A DNA stretch of 64,000 bases from Tildeniella torsiva UHER 1998/13D (GCA_019358835.1 JAHHIH010000021.1:47521-111520), one strand, 5' to 3'. Positions 36,661 through 45,129 are shown, counted from the first letter of the stretch. Numbers and translations: made by a program. Notes: a model not told the origin generated them from the letters alone.

Positions 36661-36692
36661 AAAGCCCCCGGTGCCAAAACACCGAGGGCTTT
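36661..36692 (+). terminator. Terminator of the plus-strand cassette
   Basis: AAAGCCCCCGGTG and CACCGAGGGCTTT form a stem with one bulge and a 6-base loop immediately after the stop codon. The symmetric A/T ends let it work in both directions, which would also end minus-strand transcripts from the channel gene. Confidence 0.75.
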
Positions 36693-36780
36693 GCGCTGCC
36701 CCTCGCGGGGCTAGGCGCTAAAGACGGGTATCAAGGCCTCCTTGCTCGTCGGCGATCGCTGCACCAGCTCCTCTCTTCGC

Positions 36781-37620
36781 TCAATCAACCAGCACACGCT
36801 TGGCAATCATGGTTGCGAGTAGGCCTAACATTACATAGCCCAGGAATACTTCAACGACGCTGAGCACCTTTGCCATTGGAGAAACTGCGTAGAGGTTTGC
36901 CCCAAGAGACGTGAAGGTTGCTGCTGAGTAGTAGAGTCCGTTCCAAAAGCCTGGCTCTGAGATCATGCTGTCAGGGCTAAAGGCTAGGGCAAACAGCACA
37001 ACCGTTACCAGGCACCAGCCAAAGAACCTAGGGAATGAGCGCCCATAGTCTGTAGTGATTTCTAGAAACTTCGCGAAAAAGGGGTAGCGGCTTTTGAGGT
37101 CAGCTATGCGCTGCTGGTTAAAAGCGAAGCTGCGTAATGGCCAAGCCAGGGTAAAGTCAACCTTGGCCAGGTTTACGCCCAGCATGGTAGTGCGATTGTT
37201 GAAATCAGCGTTATCTATCAAGACTCCATCCATGGATGCCCAGCTGAGATTGGCACCTCTGAGATCCGTTTCTGACAGCCAGGTGTGATTCAAGTTAGCT
37301 TTGCTGAGATTGGCATTTTGCAGAGAGGCCGAAAACATATCGCAGTAGCTGAGGTCTACGCCGTTGAGGTCGGCTTCAGATAGGTCTATGCCCCTCAGGT
37401 CAGTTTGCCCATAGAACTTGCCCACCAGGCCATCTAGCACCTGGCGCTGGAATCCGCTGGCGCGCCACTTAACCAAAACGTAGTTTCCATGTCCAGCGGC
37501 CCAGCGTCGCTTGAGTTCTGCCCTGCCAATGCGAGCCATGGTAAGCAGCTCCTGAGAGCCCTCACCGATGTCTACCCCAGGGTTGATCAGGAGGTCGTTG
37601 TTGATTTCACCAGAGTCCAT
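36781..37620 (-). CDS. Pentapeptide-repeat two-TM ion-channel-like protein (cargo), 279 aa
   Basis: Residues ~72-150 are pentapeptide repeats (A-D-L-N-G, A-N-L-S-K, T-D-L-R-G, A-N-L-S-W). Then come TM1 (~197-215), a pore-loop-like T-F-T-S-L-G-A-N (235-242) and TM2 (~251-273), the layout of a two-TM potassium-channel domain whose filter departs from TxGYGD. It is not a known virion part and lies between virion genes, so it reads as a cargo (moron) gene. ATG 37,620 is preferred; an upstream in-frame start at 37,827 would overlap the neighbouring gene. Confidence 0.7.
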   Translation of the reverse strand: MDSGEINNDLLINPGVDIGEGSQELLTMARIGRAELKRRWAAGHGNYVLVKWRASGFQRQVLDGLVGKFYGQTDLRGIDLSEADLNGVDLSYCDMFSASLQNANLSKANLNHTWLSETDLRGANLSWASMDGVLIDNADFNNRTTMLGVNLAKVDFTLAWPLRSFAFNQQRIADLKSRYPFFAKFLEITTDYGRSFPRFFGWCLVTVVLFALAFSPDSMISEPGFWNGLYYSAATFTSLGANLYAVSPMAKVLSVVEVFLGYVMLGLLATMIAKRVLVD

Positions 37621-37685
37621 GCCGCCAAGCGCAAACGAGTGCTGCCAGTAAACTACTCGCTGGCCAAGAAAGCAACCTACTTTGT

Positions 37686-37997
37686 TTAGGTTTTTTGACC
37701 CTGGGTCAGCTCCGCCGCCGCCAGAGCCGCCGCCAGAGCCGCCACCAGCTGGGGCTTGGTCAACACCCCGTAACTGGGTATCTCCTTCTCCTTGGCCAGC
37801 TGCTTGAGCTTGCGAATACTGAGGCATGAGAGATCGGGTGCAGAGTTCAAATTTTGAAAATCGGCGATCTGCTTCAGCACCTCAGCCGAGAAAGCCTGGC
37901 AAAACCGCTGTCTCAGCAGCGCCCGTTCTTCCTCGGTGAGAAAATCAACATCAAGCTGGTGGGCAACAATCTTTAAAGCGGAGTTCGTGTCTAGCAT
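37686..37997 (-). CDS. SAP/Rho-N-like small protein, 103 aa
   Basis: The N-terminal part is helical (FLTEEERALLRQRFCQAF). Residues ~56-88 (L-S-I-R-K-L-K-Q-L-A-K-E-K-E-I-P ... L-T-K-P-Q-L-V-A-A-L) fit a SAP- or Rho-N-type helix-extended loop-helix, often nucleic-acid binding. The end is Ala-rich, encoded by a GCC-rich repeat. It precedes the channel gene, with 65 bases between. Confidence 0.6.
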   Translation of the reverse strand: MLDTNSALKIVAHQLDVDFLTEEERALLRQRFCQAFSAEVLKQIADFQNLNSAPDLSCLSIRKLKQLAKEKEIPSYGVLTKPQLVAALAAALAAAELTQGQKT

Positions 37998-38110
37998 GGC
38001 CGGGCTTCTGGATCGCGATCGAGGCCTTCTCTAGCCTAGTACACCTGTCTGCGTGCTGAGATGGAAACCCCTCCCCCCACCCAAGGGACTTCCTGGGCAT
38101 TCTGAGTGGG

Positions 38111-38575
38111 CTAGCCAAATAGGATGTAGCGCTGCGCTAAATCCACCAGCTCCTCAACTGCCTCGGGCAGCACCTCGCCCTGGTCATCCATCGGCAGCAC
38201 CCGGCGGGCAGGGATGTTACGGCGGGGTGCCCCAAATTGGTGGATGGCCAGCAGGCTATATTCCCCCACTTTCTGGTTGCTGCCCACCTGGGCACCGTCG
38301 GGCAGCACCTGGCCTACGGTGCTGTCGAATAGGTTGCGGCTCTCGCGCAATATGCCGGGGCCTTTTTTGCGGGCCACGGTGGCGGGCTTGAGGGCGGGCC
38401 AGCCCGCACCAAAGGGGGCCGTCTCAGTGCGGTAGGCGGTGACGGCTAAGCCCTCTAGGTACTGTGCCCAGGCTTTGTAGAGAGGCTGAGGGTTAGTGAG
38501 GCGATCGAGCCGCAGGGTGGCGGCCAGGGCGTTGGCTACCTGGTTGTTGCCAAGGTCAATCGTTAAGTCAGCCAT
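38111..38575 (-). CDS. Mu gpG-like virion morphogenesis protein, 154 aa
   Basis: The phage virion morphogenesis pattern is clear: an N-terminal helix, then G-W-P-A-L-K-P-A-T-V-A-R-K-K-G, I-L-R-E-S-R-N-L-F-D-S and H-Q-F-G-A-P-R-R-N-I-P-A-R. It follows the MuF gene as in Mu. ATG 38,575 overlaps the acidic gene's stop by eight bases; an upstream start at 38,605 is less likely. Confidence 0.85.
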   Translation of the reverse strand: MADLTIDLGNNQVANALAATLRLDRLTNPQPLYKAWAQYLEGLAVTAYRTETAPFGAGWPALKPATVARKKGPGILRESRNLFDSTVGQVLPDGAQVGSNQKVGEYSLLAIHQFGAPRRNIPARRVLPMDDQGEVLPEAVEELVDLAQRYILFG

Positions 38576-38753
38576 TGGAAAATGCCTCGGCAAACTTGCC
38601 GTCAAACGCAGCTATGGCCTCTTCGATCAGGGCTTTCAGCTCGGCGGGCATATCGTTGGGGAGCGTGCGATCGTCTGAGCCGTCAACCTCAAGCGCGTAG
38701 TCTAGACCAGCGTCAGTCAGCTCGCCATTGGCGTATAAGTCGTCGTAGTTCAT
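38568..38753 (-). CDS. Tiny acidic protein after MuF, 61 aa
   Basis: It is very acidic (many Asp/Glu, net strongly negative), begins MNYDDLYANGELTDAG and is translationally coupled to the MuF gene (ATGA overlap). No family recognised. Size, charge and position would suit an immunity protein to a toxic C-terminal domain of MuF, but this is a guess. Confidence 0.55.
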   Translation of the reverse strand: MNYDDLYANGELTDAGLDYALEVDGSDDRTLPNDMPAELKALIEEAIAAFDGKFAEAFSNG

Positions 38754-40114
38754 TGCTGCCTCCGTGCTTCCTGAATAGCTTCACGCATAGCTTGCCGAAT
38801 TGCGGATCGGTATTCGGCAAGCTGGGCTTTGTTAAAACGCTTGAAGTTGTCATCGGTGGGGATTAACTTGCCGTCTTTTACAACCCCGTACTGGGTGCCC
38901 CCGGCTGTATCATCGACCCCTGTGCCAATGGTCGGGCTTGTGGCACCGTCTCCAAAGGAGAAGCCAAACCTAGCATATTGGGCCTCTCTAAATGCGCCGC
39001 GAGTGTCGGAGGTGACGGCAGCAGTTTCAAACTTGGTGCCGTTTTTAACACCCTGAAGATGCTGCTCAAATACTCGCCGCACCTGATTAGCGATGAGCGT
39101 TGAGGCCTCCTTTCTAACTTCGTTGGTGGCACTGTATTCGCCATTGACATCGAAATTTACGCTATAGGCTTGGTCAAAACTGTATTTGCTAATTGTTACC
39201 CGTACAACGGTATCGCTTCCGTCAACATTGCCAGCAGAGATGCGAAAGAGATAGTCATCCCCACGTAGGCGCATAGATGGGTTACGCCGAATTTCTTCTT
39301 CGCTCAAGATTTGCCTGGGGTCTTCGCGCACTACATCGCTAACAGCCAATGGGGCCTTTGCCTGCGGCTCAAACCCATCCACCGCTGCCCGGATCTGCTG
39401 GGCAATCTCGGGCGGGCTGCGATCGATCACCCGCTGAATTAGCTCTTGTCGCCTGGCCCCTCGCGCCTGGCCAGGCTGCCTATCCCAGCCTTCGTCGGGG
39501 CGCAGGGTGGTGGTTACCGTGCGCCCATCGGGCATGTTCACCTGCACGGTGTCGCCCTTCTTCAGACTGCTCACCGCTAAGCCCTGGGCATCGAGCTGGC
39601 GCTGGCTCAGGCTAATATAGCGGCACCCACAGCCATAGCCAGCAGGCAGCGCCCAGGGCACCTGGTCGGCGCGAAAGACCACGCCATCGAGGGCGATGTG
39701 GTTGGGGCGCGGGGCGCGGCTGTCGCTGTGCTGGTATTGCAGGTAAGGCTGTAGACGCTGCACCGCTGGGTCTTGCTGATACTCATCGCGCCCGCGCCCG
39801 TAGGCGGCCCGCAGGTTGGTCTGGTAGATAATGCGGCTGCGCCAGGCCGCGTCGCCGTTGTAGTCCCACCCTTCGGCAATGCGCTCAAAGGTCTGCTGAA
39901 ACTCCTCAGGGCGCACGCCCCGCTCAATGGCATCATCCACTGCCACCCGCAGCTCAGAGAGCAGACTGCCCTTGGCCCCGGCCACCGTAAAAAATGCGTC
40001 GGCCTCGTCGCCCGAGATGTCGCGCCAGCTCTCGGTGTCGAGGTTAATCTTGCCCCGCAAAAACTCCAGGGCCTCACCAAAGGGCTGCGTGCGGTAGCGA
40101 TCGTCAATGGCCAT
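38750..40114 (-). CDS. MuF-like minor head protein with long C-terminal extension, 454 aa
   Basis: Residues ~1-185 are the MuF/SPP1 gp7 domain: S-R-I-I-Y-Q-T-N-L-R-A-A-Y-G-R-G-R, H-S-D-S-R-A-P-R-P-N-H and Y-G-C-G-C-R-Y. The remaining ~200 residues (from about 260) are a separate alpha/beta domain with F-R-I-S-A-G-N-V, Y-S-V-N-F-D-V-N-G-E-Y and R-G-A-F-R-E-A-Q-Y-A-R-F-G. MuF proteins in other phages often carry C-terminal effector domains. ATG 40,114 is used; a TTG at 40,126 is less likely. Confidence 0.8.
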   Translation of the reverse strand: MAIDDRYRTQPFGEALEFLRGKINLDTESWRDISGDEADAFFTVAGAKGSLLSELRVAVDDAIERGVRPEEFQQTFERIAEGWDYNGDAAWRSRIIYQTNLRAAYGRGRDEYQQDPAVQRLQPYLQYQHSDSRAPRPNHIALDGVVFRADQVPWALPAGYGCGCRYISLSQRQLDAQGLAVSSLKKGDTVQVNMPDGRTVTTTLRPDEGWDRQPGQARGARRQELIQRVIDRSPPEIAQQIRAAVDGFEPQAKAPLAVSDVVREDPRQILSEEEIRRNPSMRLRGDDYLFRISAGNVDGSDTVVRVTISKYSFDQAYSVNFDVNGEYSATNEVRKEASTLIANQVRRVFEQHLQGVKNGTKFETAAVTSDTRGAFREAQYARFGFSFGDGATSPTIGTGVDDTAGGTQYGVVKDGKLIPTDDNFKRFNKAQLAEYRSAIRQAMREAIQEARRQQ

Positions 40115-40310
40115 GGATGTCCCCAAATTGATTCAGCAACCGCTGGGCTTCCTGCACCTGGCCCAGCACCGTATCGAGCATGGTCTGCTGCACCAAGTAG
40201 CAATTCAGCAGCGCCACAAACTGGTCAACCAACACGTCGTGGGGCATCGCCGCCGCCTGCTGCCGCACGTTGTGGAGGGTCAGCTCTCGCTCAAGGGAAG
40301 TCTCGCTCAC
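40104..40310 (-). CDS. NblA-like small protein, 68 aa
   Basis: A short helical protein starting MSETSLERELTLHNVRQQ, then M-P-H-D-V-L-V-D-Q-F-V-A-L-L-N and M-L-D-T-V-L. The pattern (L-E-x-E-x-x-L near the start, a Q before M-[SP]-x-x-x, an L-V-x-L segment and a final M-x-x-x-L) recalls NblA, the adaptor that triggers phycobilisome breakdown and that some cyanophages carry. GTG start overlaps the portal stop (GTGA), with AGGAGG upstream. A short structural peptide remains possible. Confidence 0.4.
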   Translation of the reverse strand: MSETSLERELTLHNVRQQAAAMPHDVLVDQFVALLNCYLVQQTMLDTVLGQVQEAQRLLNQFGDIHGH

Positions 40311-42172
40311 AGCCCCTCCTGTGCTTCGTACATGCCCGCCAGTCGAGCTGCGCCCATGGCCTCGGCCAGCAGCTGCACCAGGTCGCCGTCGTCGAGGTCG
40401 GGGTAAGCCGTGTTTAAGGAGATCTTAAACGCCTCCAGGCTGTCGGCCTCAGCCAGCTTTTGGCGCAGCGCCTCCAGCATGCCCGCCATGGCGGGGCTAG
40501 CCTCTTGGCCCAGGCGCTGGGTAAACAGATCTGCCGTCGTCGTCGCAAAGGGCGGGGCGGCAAACGTGGGCTCAGCCATTTCCACCTCATCACCCTCTGG
40601 CTCCAGTTCCCCCTCTACTCCCTGGGAGAGGGGGCTAGGGGGTGAGGGTTCTAGGGGCAATGCATCGCTCAAGTTCACCGGCTCAAAGCCCTGGGTCGGC
40701 GTCAGCAGTGCCTTTGCCCGCGCCTCATCTACCATGGGGAAGCTGATTTGAATGAGCTGCACCGCACTCTCGATCGGCAGCTGCCCATTAGCCACCGCCT
40801 GCACCAACTCCATCAGGCTGCTAATTTGCGCACCGTTGAGTGCCGTGGCCTGCACGTCAGCAGTGGCCTCTAGAAGTGGCTCGGATGCCTGCTCTGGGTT
40901 GGCAGAGTCTTGGAGTTCATCCGAGGCCCCCGACCCCTGCCCCAGCTCATAGCCATCGCCGTAGACCTCAGCCACACTCTCCGGGGTGCGGCGAAAGCCC
41001 ATGTCAAACAACAGCTTGTCTCGGGTGGCGATCGCCGTCAGATCCTCGCCTTCTTCAAACACCCAGCGAAAGTGGGGCGGCCTGGCCCCCTCGCCCAGCA
41101 GGGGGCGGTTAGCATCCACAATCCAGCGAATCAGGGTGCGATCGAGCGTGCGACTCAACAGGTCAGCATCGGCTCGAATCAGCGCCATCATGCCCGTGCG
41201 GGCCACCTCGTCGCGGGCGCGGCTGCCACCCCCGTCGCTCTGGTTGGTGGTGCCCGTCTGGCCCAGCACACACTCGCTGGTCTGCTCATCCATGAAGCGG
41301 GCCAGCCCCTCATAGGTGGTCACGTTGCCGCTTCGGGTCGCCTCCAAAAACTCAATCAGCATGCCCTCGGGCACGGTGGTGGCCAGCCCCTGGGTGAGGT
41401 TGGCCAGGGCCTCTAGCAGGGTTTGTTTGTCGGGGTCGCTGGTGCCAGGGGGGTACTTGCCCACGGGCGTCGGGCTACCAAACTTGTCGGCAAAGATGAG
41501 CCAAAACTGAATGTTCTGCCGCTTGAAAAACACCGGCCAAAACACCTTGCTACACAGGCCCAGGCCGTAGGGGTTGCTATCCCGCGCCGTGGGGCTATGG
41601 TAGACAATTTTGCGCGGGGGTATCGCCTCGCCCCGCGTGCCGGTGGCGTCGGTGATCAGCCGCAGCTCCCAGCCGCCGTCGCCTAGCACCCAGCCAAACC
41701 GCTGCTGCTCTTTATGGCGAAGCTCAGCGGCAAAGATCTCGCGGCCATCGGCGGCCCACATCACTTCGCCCACCCCGTAGCCCTTGGGGGTGGCCTCCAA
41801 AAAGTTCAGCGCCACCCCATCAAAGCCTTGCACCCCATACTCCTTAGCCAGGGGGTAGTCACGTACGCCCAGGGCTTCAAGCTGGGCATCTACCAGCTCG
41901 GCGGCCTTCACATCGGCGGCATCCTCACTGGCCGCCTCAACCCGCCAGTCACGGCTCACCAGCTCTAACGCTCGCTGCTGAAAGACCGCGTGGGCATGGC
42001 AGTCTTCCAGCACCCGGTCGTAGAGCAGCAGGCCCTGGCCACCGCCACGGGCTTGCAGGGTGCGATCGGGGTTGGTGAGCACAAAGCCCTGCCCCCCAAA
42101 AAAGCCCATAAAGCTCAGAAAGCTTTTCTCTAGGGTGGCAAACTCTTGTCTTAGGTTGGCAGGAACTGGCAT
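40307..42172 (-). CDS. Portal protein (DUF935, Mu gp29-like), 621 aa
   Basis: DUF935 pattern: F-E-L-V-S-R-D-W-R and the ring-forming core with D-S-N-P-Y-G-L-G-L-C-S-K-V-F-W-P-V-F-F-K-R-Q-N-I-Q-F-W, then D-E-Q-T-S-E-C-V-L-G-Q-T and R-W-I-V-D-A-N-R-P-L-L. Near residues 508-521 a GC-rich repeat reads in frame as P-S-P-P-S-P-L-S-Q-G-V-E-G-E. ATG 42,172 has AAAGG upstream. The portal forms the DNA entry ring of the head. Confidence 0.92.
   Translation of the reverse strand: MPVPANLRQEFATLEKSFLSFMGFFGGQGFVLTNPDRTLQARGGGQGLLLYDRVLEDCHAHAVFQQRALELVSRDWRVEAASEDAADVKAAELVDAQLEALGVRDYPLAKEYGVQGFDGVALNFLEATPKGYGVGEVMWAADGREIFAAELRHKEQQRFGWVLGDGGWELRLITDATGTRGEAIPPRKIVYHSPTARDSNPYGLGLCSKVFWPVFFKRQNIQFWLIFADKFGSPTPVGKYPPGTSDPDKQTLLEALANLTQGLATTVPEGMLIEFLEATRSGNVTTYEGLARFMDEQTSECVLGQTGTTNQSDGGGSRARDEVARTGMMALIRADADLLSRTLDRTLIRWIVDANRPLLGEGARPPHFRWVFEEGEDLTAIATRDKLLFDMGFRRTPESVAEVYGDGYELGQGSGASDELQDSANPEQASEPLLEATADVQATALNGAQISSLMELVQAVANGQLPIESAVQLIQISFPMVDEARAKALLTPTQGFEPVNLSDALPLEPSPPSPLSQGVEGELEPEGDEVEMAEPTFAAPPFATTTADLFTQRLGQEASPAMAGMLEALRQKLAEADSLEAFKISLNTAYPDLDDGDLVQLLAEAMGAARLAGMYEAQEGL
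40609..40648. repeat. GC-rich repeat inside the portal gene
   Basis: About 40 bases (CCCCCTCTACTCCCTGGGAG and GAGGGGGCTAGGGGGTGAGGG). Translated on the minus strand it is an in-frame linker P-S-P-P-S-P-L-S-Q. Related copies are at 49,637 and 51,149, same orientation. Confidence 0.8.
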
Positions 42173-42203
42173 GGGGCAACCTTTGGGGTGGGCAATCGCT
42201 GAA

Positions 42204-42740
42204 TTAAAACTCGTCGTCGAGGGCACCACCGTAGGCGATCGCCCGATGGCCCAGCGCCCCTAGCACCAGGCGCAGCTTCTCTCGCCTGGCGTGGGGGCCT
42301 TGCTCCACGCTCGTAAACTCGCGGGGCGGGGCGGCCCAGTAGAGGCCGGTGGCGTAGTCAAACACGCCCAGGGCATCGGCTTGCTCATTTAGGGCGGCTT
42401 TGGCTTCGGCCAGGCTGGGGTGCAGCTGCTGGTTAATGGTGGCCAGGTCGCCGTTGCCCCACACCGCCAACAGGGCGTCGTTGGGGAAAACGTAGCCTTG
42501 GCCGTAGAAGCGTTTGTTGAGGTCGAGGGGCACGCCGTTGCTGGCATCAGGCCCATGGAAGTAGGTGATGTTGCAGGCCAGCTGGGGCGGAAACCCCACC
42601 GTGCCCCACCCATGAAAGCGATAGCGCTTGGGCTCTCGGTTAAAGGTGGGCAAGCCCCGACGCACTGCAAAGTTGTTGATCTCGGCCTGAATGGCAGGCC
42701 AGCCGCTGACAAAGCGCATCAGAAAGGGGACGGGGTTCAT
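42204..42740 (-). CDS. Hypothetical protein between terminase and portal, 178 aa
   Basis: It has no motif I recognise. It is Trp- and Pro-rich (MNPVPFLMRFVSGWPAIQAEI, Y-R-F-H-G-W-G-T-V-G-F-P-P) with a helical C-terminus. AAGGAG seven bases ahead fixes the start at 42,740. The position suggests a packaging or head role. Confidence 0.55.
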   Translation of the reverse strand: MNPVPFLMRFVSGWPAIQAEINNFAVRRGLPTFNREPKRYRFHGWGTVGFPPQLACNITYFHGPDASNGVPLDLNKRFYGQGYVFPNDALLAVWGNGDLATINQQLHPSLAEAKAALNEQADALGVFDYATGLYWAAPPREFTSVEQGPHARREKLRLVLGALGHRAIAYGGALDDEF

Positions 42741-42827
42741 AGGGTTCTCCTTGGGGGTCGGGGTTAAGGCTGAAACAGGCGACCAAGCATTTTTCATCGC
42801 CTCTGCTGGTGCAGTTTTTTAAGCAGC

Positions 42828-44345
42828 TCATAAGACAAAGTCGTTGAGTTGGTAGCCCAGGCGGGGTTGGCCCACGCTGGCGTATTCGATTTCGCTGCCT
42901 TCGTGCAGGCTGGCGAACCACATCAGCACCCCAGCGATCGCACTGTCGCCATGGCGCTGCTTCCCGTCGGTGCCCTCGGTTTTGCGATCGGGCACCAGCG
43001 GAATCCCTTTATCGACTTCCACCAGGCGGTGGTCGTCCTTCCAGTCACTAGAGGCGGGCAGCAGCAGTCGCTGATCTTCCATGCCCGCCTTGTACCTAGG
43101 AAAGTTCTCGGCATACCAGGGGCGGCTCAGCGCCACCTGATGAATGCGGGTGACGCCAAAGCGCTGCATGGCCACCTCAGCCAGGTACTGGCCGTTGCCC
43201 CGCGCATCCATCGCCCCTGCCATAAACCGGGGCAGCCGCTCCACCACCCAAAAGAGAATCTGCCGCTGCTGCTCAAAGGGCACGTTGCGCAGCTCTAGCC
43301 CCACCACCGACTGCCGCGCCAGGTTGGGCAACACCTGCACCACCAGCAGTACAGATAGGTCACCACTGCGGCCAAAGTCCATGCCGTAAAAGCTCTTTAA
43401 GCTGGGGTTTAACCGGGCCTCAAGGATGGGTTCAACCACCTCCTTCAGCCAGTCTTGTGTCGCGCTCACCCGGTCTACCTCAGGCTTACTGGCAAAGCCA
43501 TCCTTGCAGGCGTAGAGCCGCACCGGGGCCTCGCCCATGGCCTGCTCAATCAGCAGCGAGGGGAAGTATTTGCCGCCGCTCTTGGAGGGAATGCACAGCA
43601 GCTCTTCGTCGGCATCGTCGCCAAACTCAGCCAGGGTCTGCTCAATGAACTCAGCCTCTAGCTCGCGGCTCCAGGTCTGCCCCGTCATCAGGCAAACGCG
43701 TTTGAAAAAGCCCTGGGCGATCGCGTCATAGAAGGTGGTGAAGTGGCGCGAGTAGGGCAGCTTGCCCGCCAGCACGTCTTTTTCCAGGTCAAAGTAAGCG
43801 TTGTCGATGCCATCGTAGGTGGTGATGCAGCGCACCCGGCCACCCCAAATCCGCAGCGCCTTAGCCGCCTTCAGCACCTCCATAAACTCGTCGTGGAATG
43901 CCGCCTCATCTACCACTACATCGCCCTGCTTGCCTCGCAGGTTGCGGGGGGTAGAGCTAAGCGCCTCGACCCGATAGCCCGAGTCAAAGTGAACTCGAAA
44001 GACATTGATCGATTTATCCTCGTCGCCGTCGCGAAAAATCTCCTCCACCTCCTCCACCTCAGAGCAGGCCAGGGCATAGACCCGCCCCCACTCGCCCACG
44101 GTAGAAATGTAGTCGCGGGCCATATCGCGCTCATAGCCCAGGTAGAAGGTGTTCTTGCCTTTGGCCTGGGCCGCCAGCAGGGCCGCTCCCGCCGCATCGG
44201 CCCAGGTCACCCCAATCCGCCGCGACTTGGTGTAGATCTTGAAGCCCGACTCGTCGGCAATCCACTGCTGCTGGTAGGGCAACAGCACCGCCTCTGGGGT
44301 ATCGCCCAGCAGGCTCTTGGGAATCTCGGTGGGGGGGATCGTCAT
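42828..44345 (-). CDS. Terminase large subunit (Mu gp28-like), 505 aa
   Basis: Walker A-type S-R-R-I-G-V-T-W-A-D-A (near residue 40), Walker B V-V-V-D-E-A-A-F-H and an RNase H-type nuclease domain with G-M-D-F-G-R-S-G-D and A-M-D-A-R-G-N-G. This packages phage DNA by a headful mechanism in Mu. ATG 44,345 is chosen over a GTG at 44,351. Confidence 0.93.
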   Translation of the reverse strand: MTIPPTEIPKSLLGDTPEAVLLPYQQQWIADESGFKIYTKSRRIGVTWADAAGAALLAAQAKGKNTFYLGYERDMARDYISTVGEWGRVYALACSEVEEVEEIFRDGDEDKSINVFRVHFDSGYRVEALSSTPRNLRGKQGDVVVDEAAFHDEFMEVLKAAKALRIWGGRVRCITTYDGIDNAYFDLEKDVLAGKLPYSRHFTTFYDAIAQGFFKRVCLMTGQTWSRELEAEFIEQTLAEFGDDADEELLCIPSKSGGKYFPSLLIEQAMGEAPVRLYACKDGFASKPEVDRVSATQDWLKEVVEPILEARLNPSLKSFYGMDFGRSGDLSVLLVVQVLPNLARQSVVGLELRNVPFEQQRQILFWVVERLPRFMAGAMDARGNGQYLAEVAMQRFGVTRIHQVALSRPWYAENFPRYKAGMEDQRLLLPASSDWKDDHRLVEVDKGIPLVPDRKTEGTDGKQRHGDSAIAGVLMWFASLHEGSEIEYASVGQPRLGYQLNDFVL

Positions 44346-44347
44346 CG

Positions 44348-44608
44348 TCACGCCCCCCTCATCAGTAAAAACAAAGCCCGCACTCGAATATCTTTTTCCG
44401 GCGCTTCTCTCAGCTCAGAGAGCAGGTCTCGGGCTAGCTCTGGGCAATCCTCCTGAATTTTGTCCGCATACTCCAGCAGGGCCGCCCGCCCCGCAGCCCC
44501 ATGCTCTGCGGCGGCATCGTAGCGAATCACGAAATACTTGGCCTGGGGGTCAAGCTCCGAGCCGTCGGCCTTGCTGAGCAAATACTTTCTGAATAGGCCG
44601 ATCTTCAT
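44348..44608 (-). CDS. Hypothetical protein, 86 aa
   Basis: A small helical protein (L-S-K-A-D-G-S-E-L-D-P-Q-A-K-Y-F-V-I-R-Y-D-A, then E-L-A-R-D-L-L-S-E-L-R). The opening resembles short proteins next to terminase genes that begin K-Y-x-V-x-R-x-D. It overlaps the small terminase stop by four bases. Confidence 0.55.
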   Translation of the reverse strand: MKIGLFRKYLLSKADGSELDPQAKYFVIRYDAAAEHGAAGRAALLEYADKIQEDCPELARDLLSELREAPEKDIRVRALFLLMRGA

Positions 44609-45126
44609 CCTGCTATCCCCAAAACCTTGGCTCGAATCTGCGCGGCAAACTCAGGGCTGAGGCCCTTGCTGCCAGCGTCGGCGGCGATCTCGTCGGCCAC
44701 CTTTTGGGCCTTGGCTTTCACCTCTTCGGCAAACTTTTTCTGCTGCACCGCCGCCCGGTTCAGCTCGGCAATCGAGCGGGTGAGCTTGGCAAAGTCTTGC
44801 TCGTCCGGGTTGATCTGCATGTCCATCAGCACCTGGAAGGCTTTTTCCTGCGCCAGGTTTACCAGCGCCTCGCCCATGGCGTTTTGGTCATCGCCCACAG
44901 CTTCGGCGATCGCCTTTGCCTGCTGACTGGCAATCCGCAGCGCCCCCAGCTTCTTCTCAAACTCAGAGCCGTATACATGTATGCTCGATTTGCCAATTTG
45001 GAAACCCTGCTCAGCCAGCCACTCAGACAGCTGAATGTAGCCAGCAAAGCCGCTCTGCACCAGGCGACGGTCTAGCTCTTCGCGAATCTCTTCAGGTAGC
45101 TGTAGGATGGCGCTGCGCTTGGGCAT
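44605..45126 (-). CDS. Terminase small subunit (DUF3486, Mu gp27-like), 173 aa
   Basis: The DUF3486 signature is present: L-P-E-E-I-R-E-E-L-D-R-R-L at the start, Y-I-Q-L-S-E-W-L-A-E-Q-G-F-Q-I-G-K-S-S-I-H-V-Y-G (an HTH-like DNA-binding part), then a helical coiled-coil. It recognises the packaging start in Mu relatives. Confidence 0.9.
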   Translation of the reverse strand: MPKRSAILQLPEEIREELDRRLVQSGFAGYIQLSEWLAEQGFQIGKSSIHVYGSEFEKKLGALRIASQQAKAIAEAVGDDQNAMGEALVNLAQEKAFQVLMDMQINPDEQDFAKLTRSIAELNRAAVQQKKFAEEVKAKAQKVADEIAADAGSKGLSPEFAAQIRAKVLGIAG

Positions 45127-45129
45127 ACC

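Noticed and set aside
36697..36710. Second terminator (GCCCC TCGC GGGGC)
   Set aside because: Only a 5-bp stem with no U-run; too weak beside the clear terminator at 36,661.
43743..44456. 237-residue plus-strand frame antisense to the large terminase
   Set aside because: Shadow of a well-identified gene; no start signal and no motifs.
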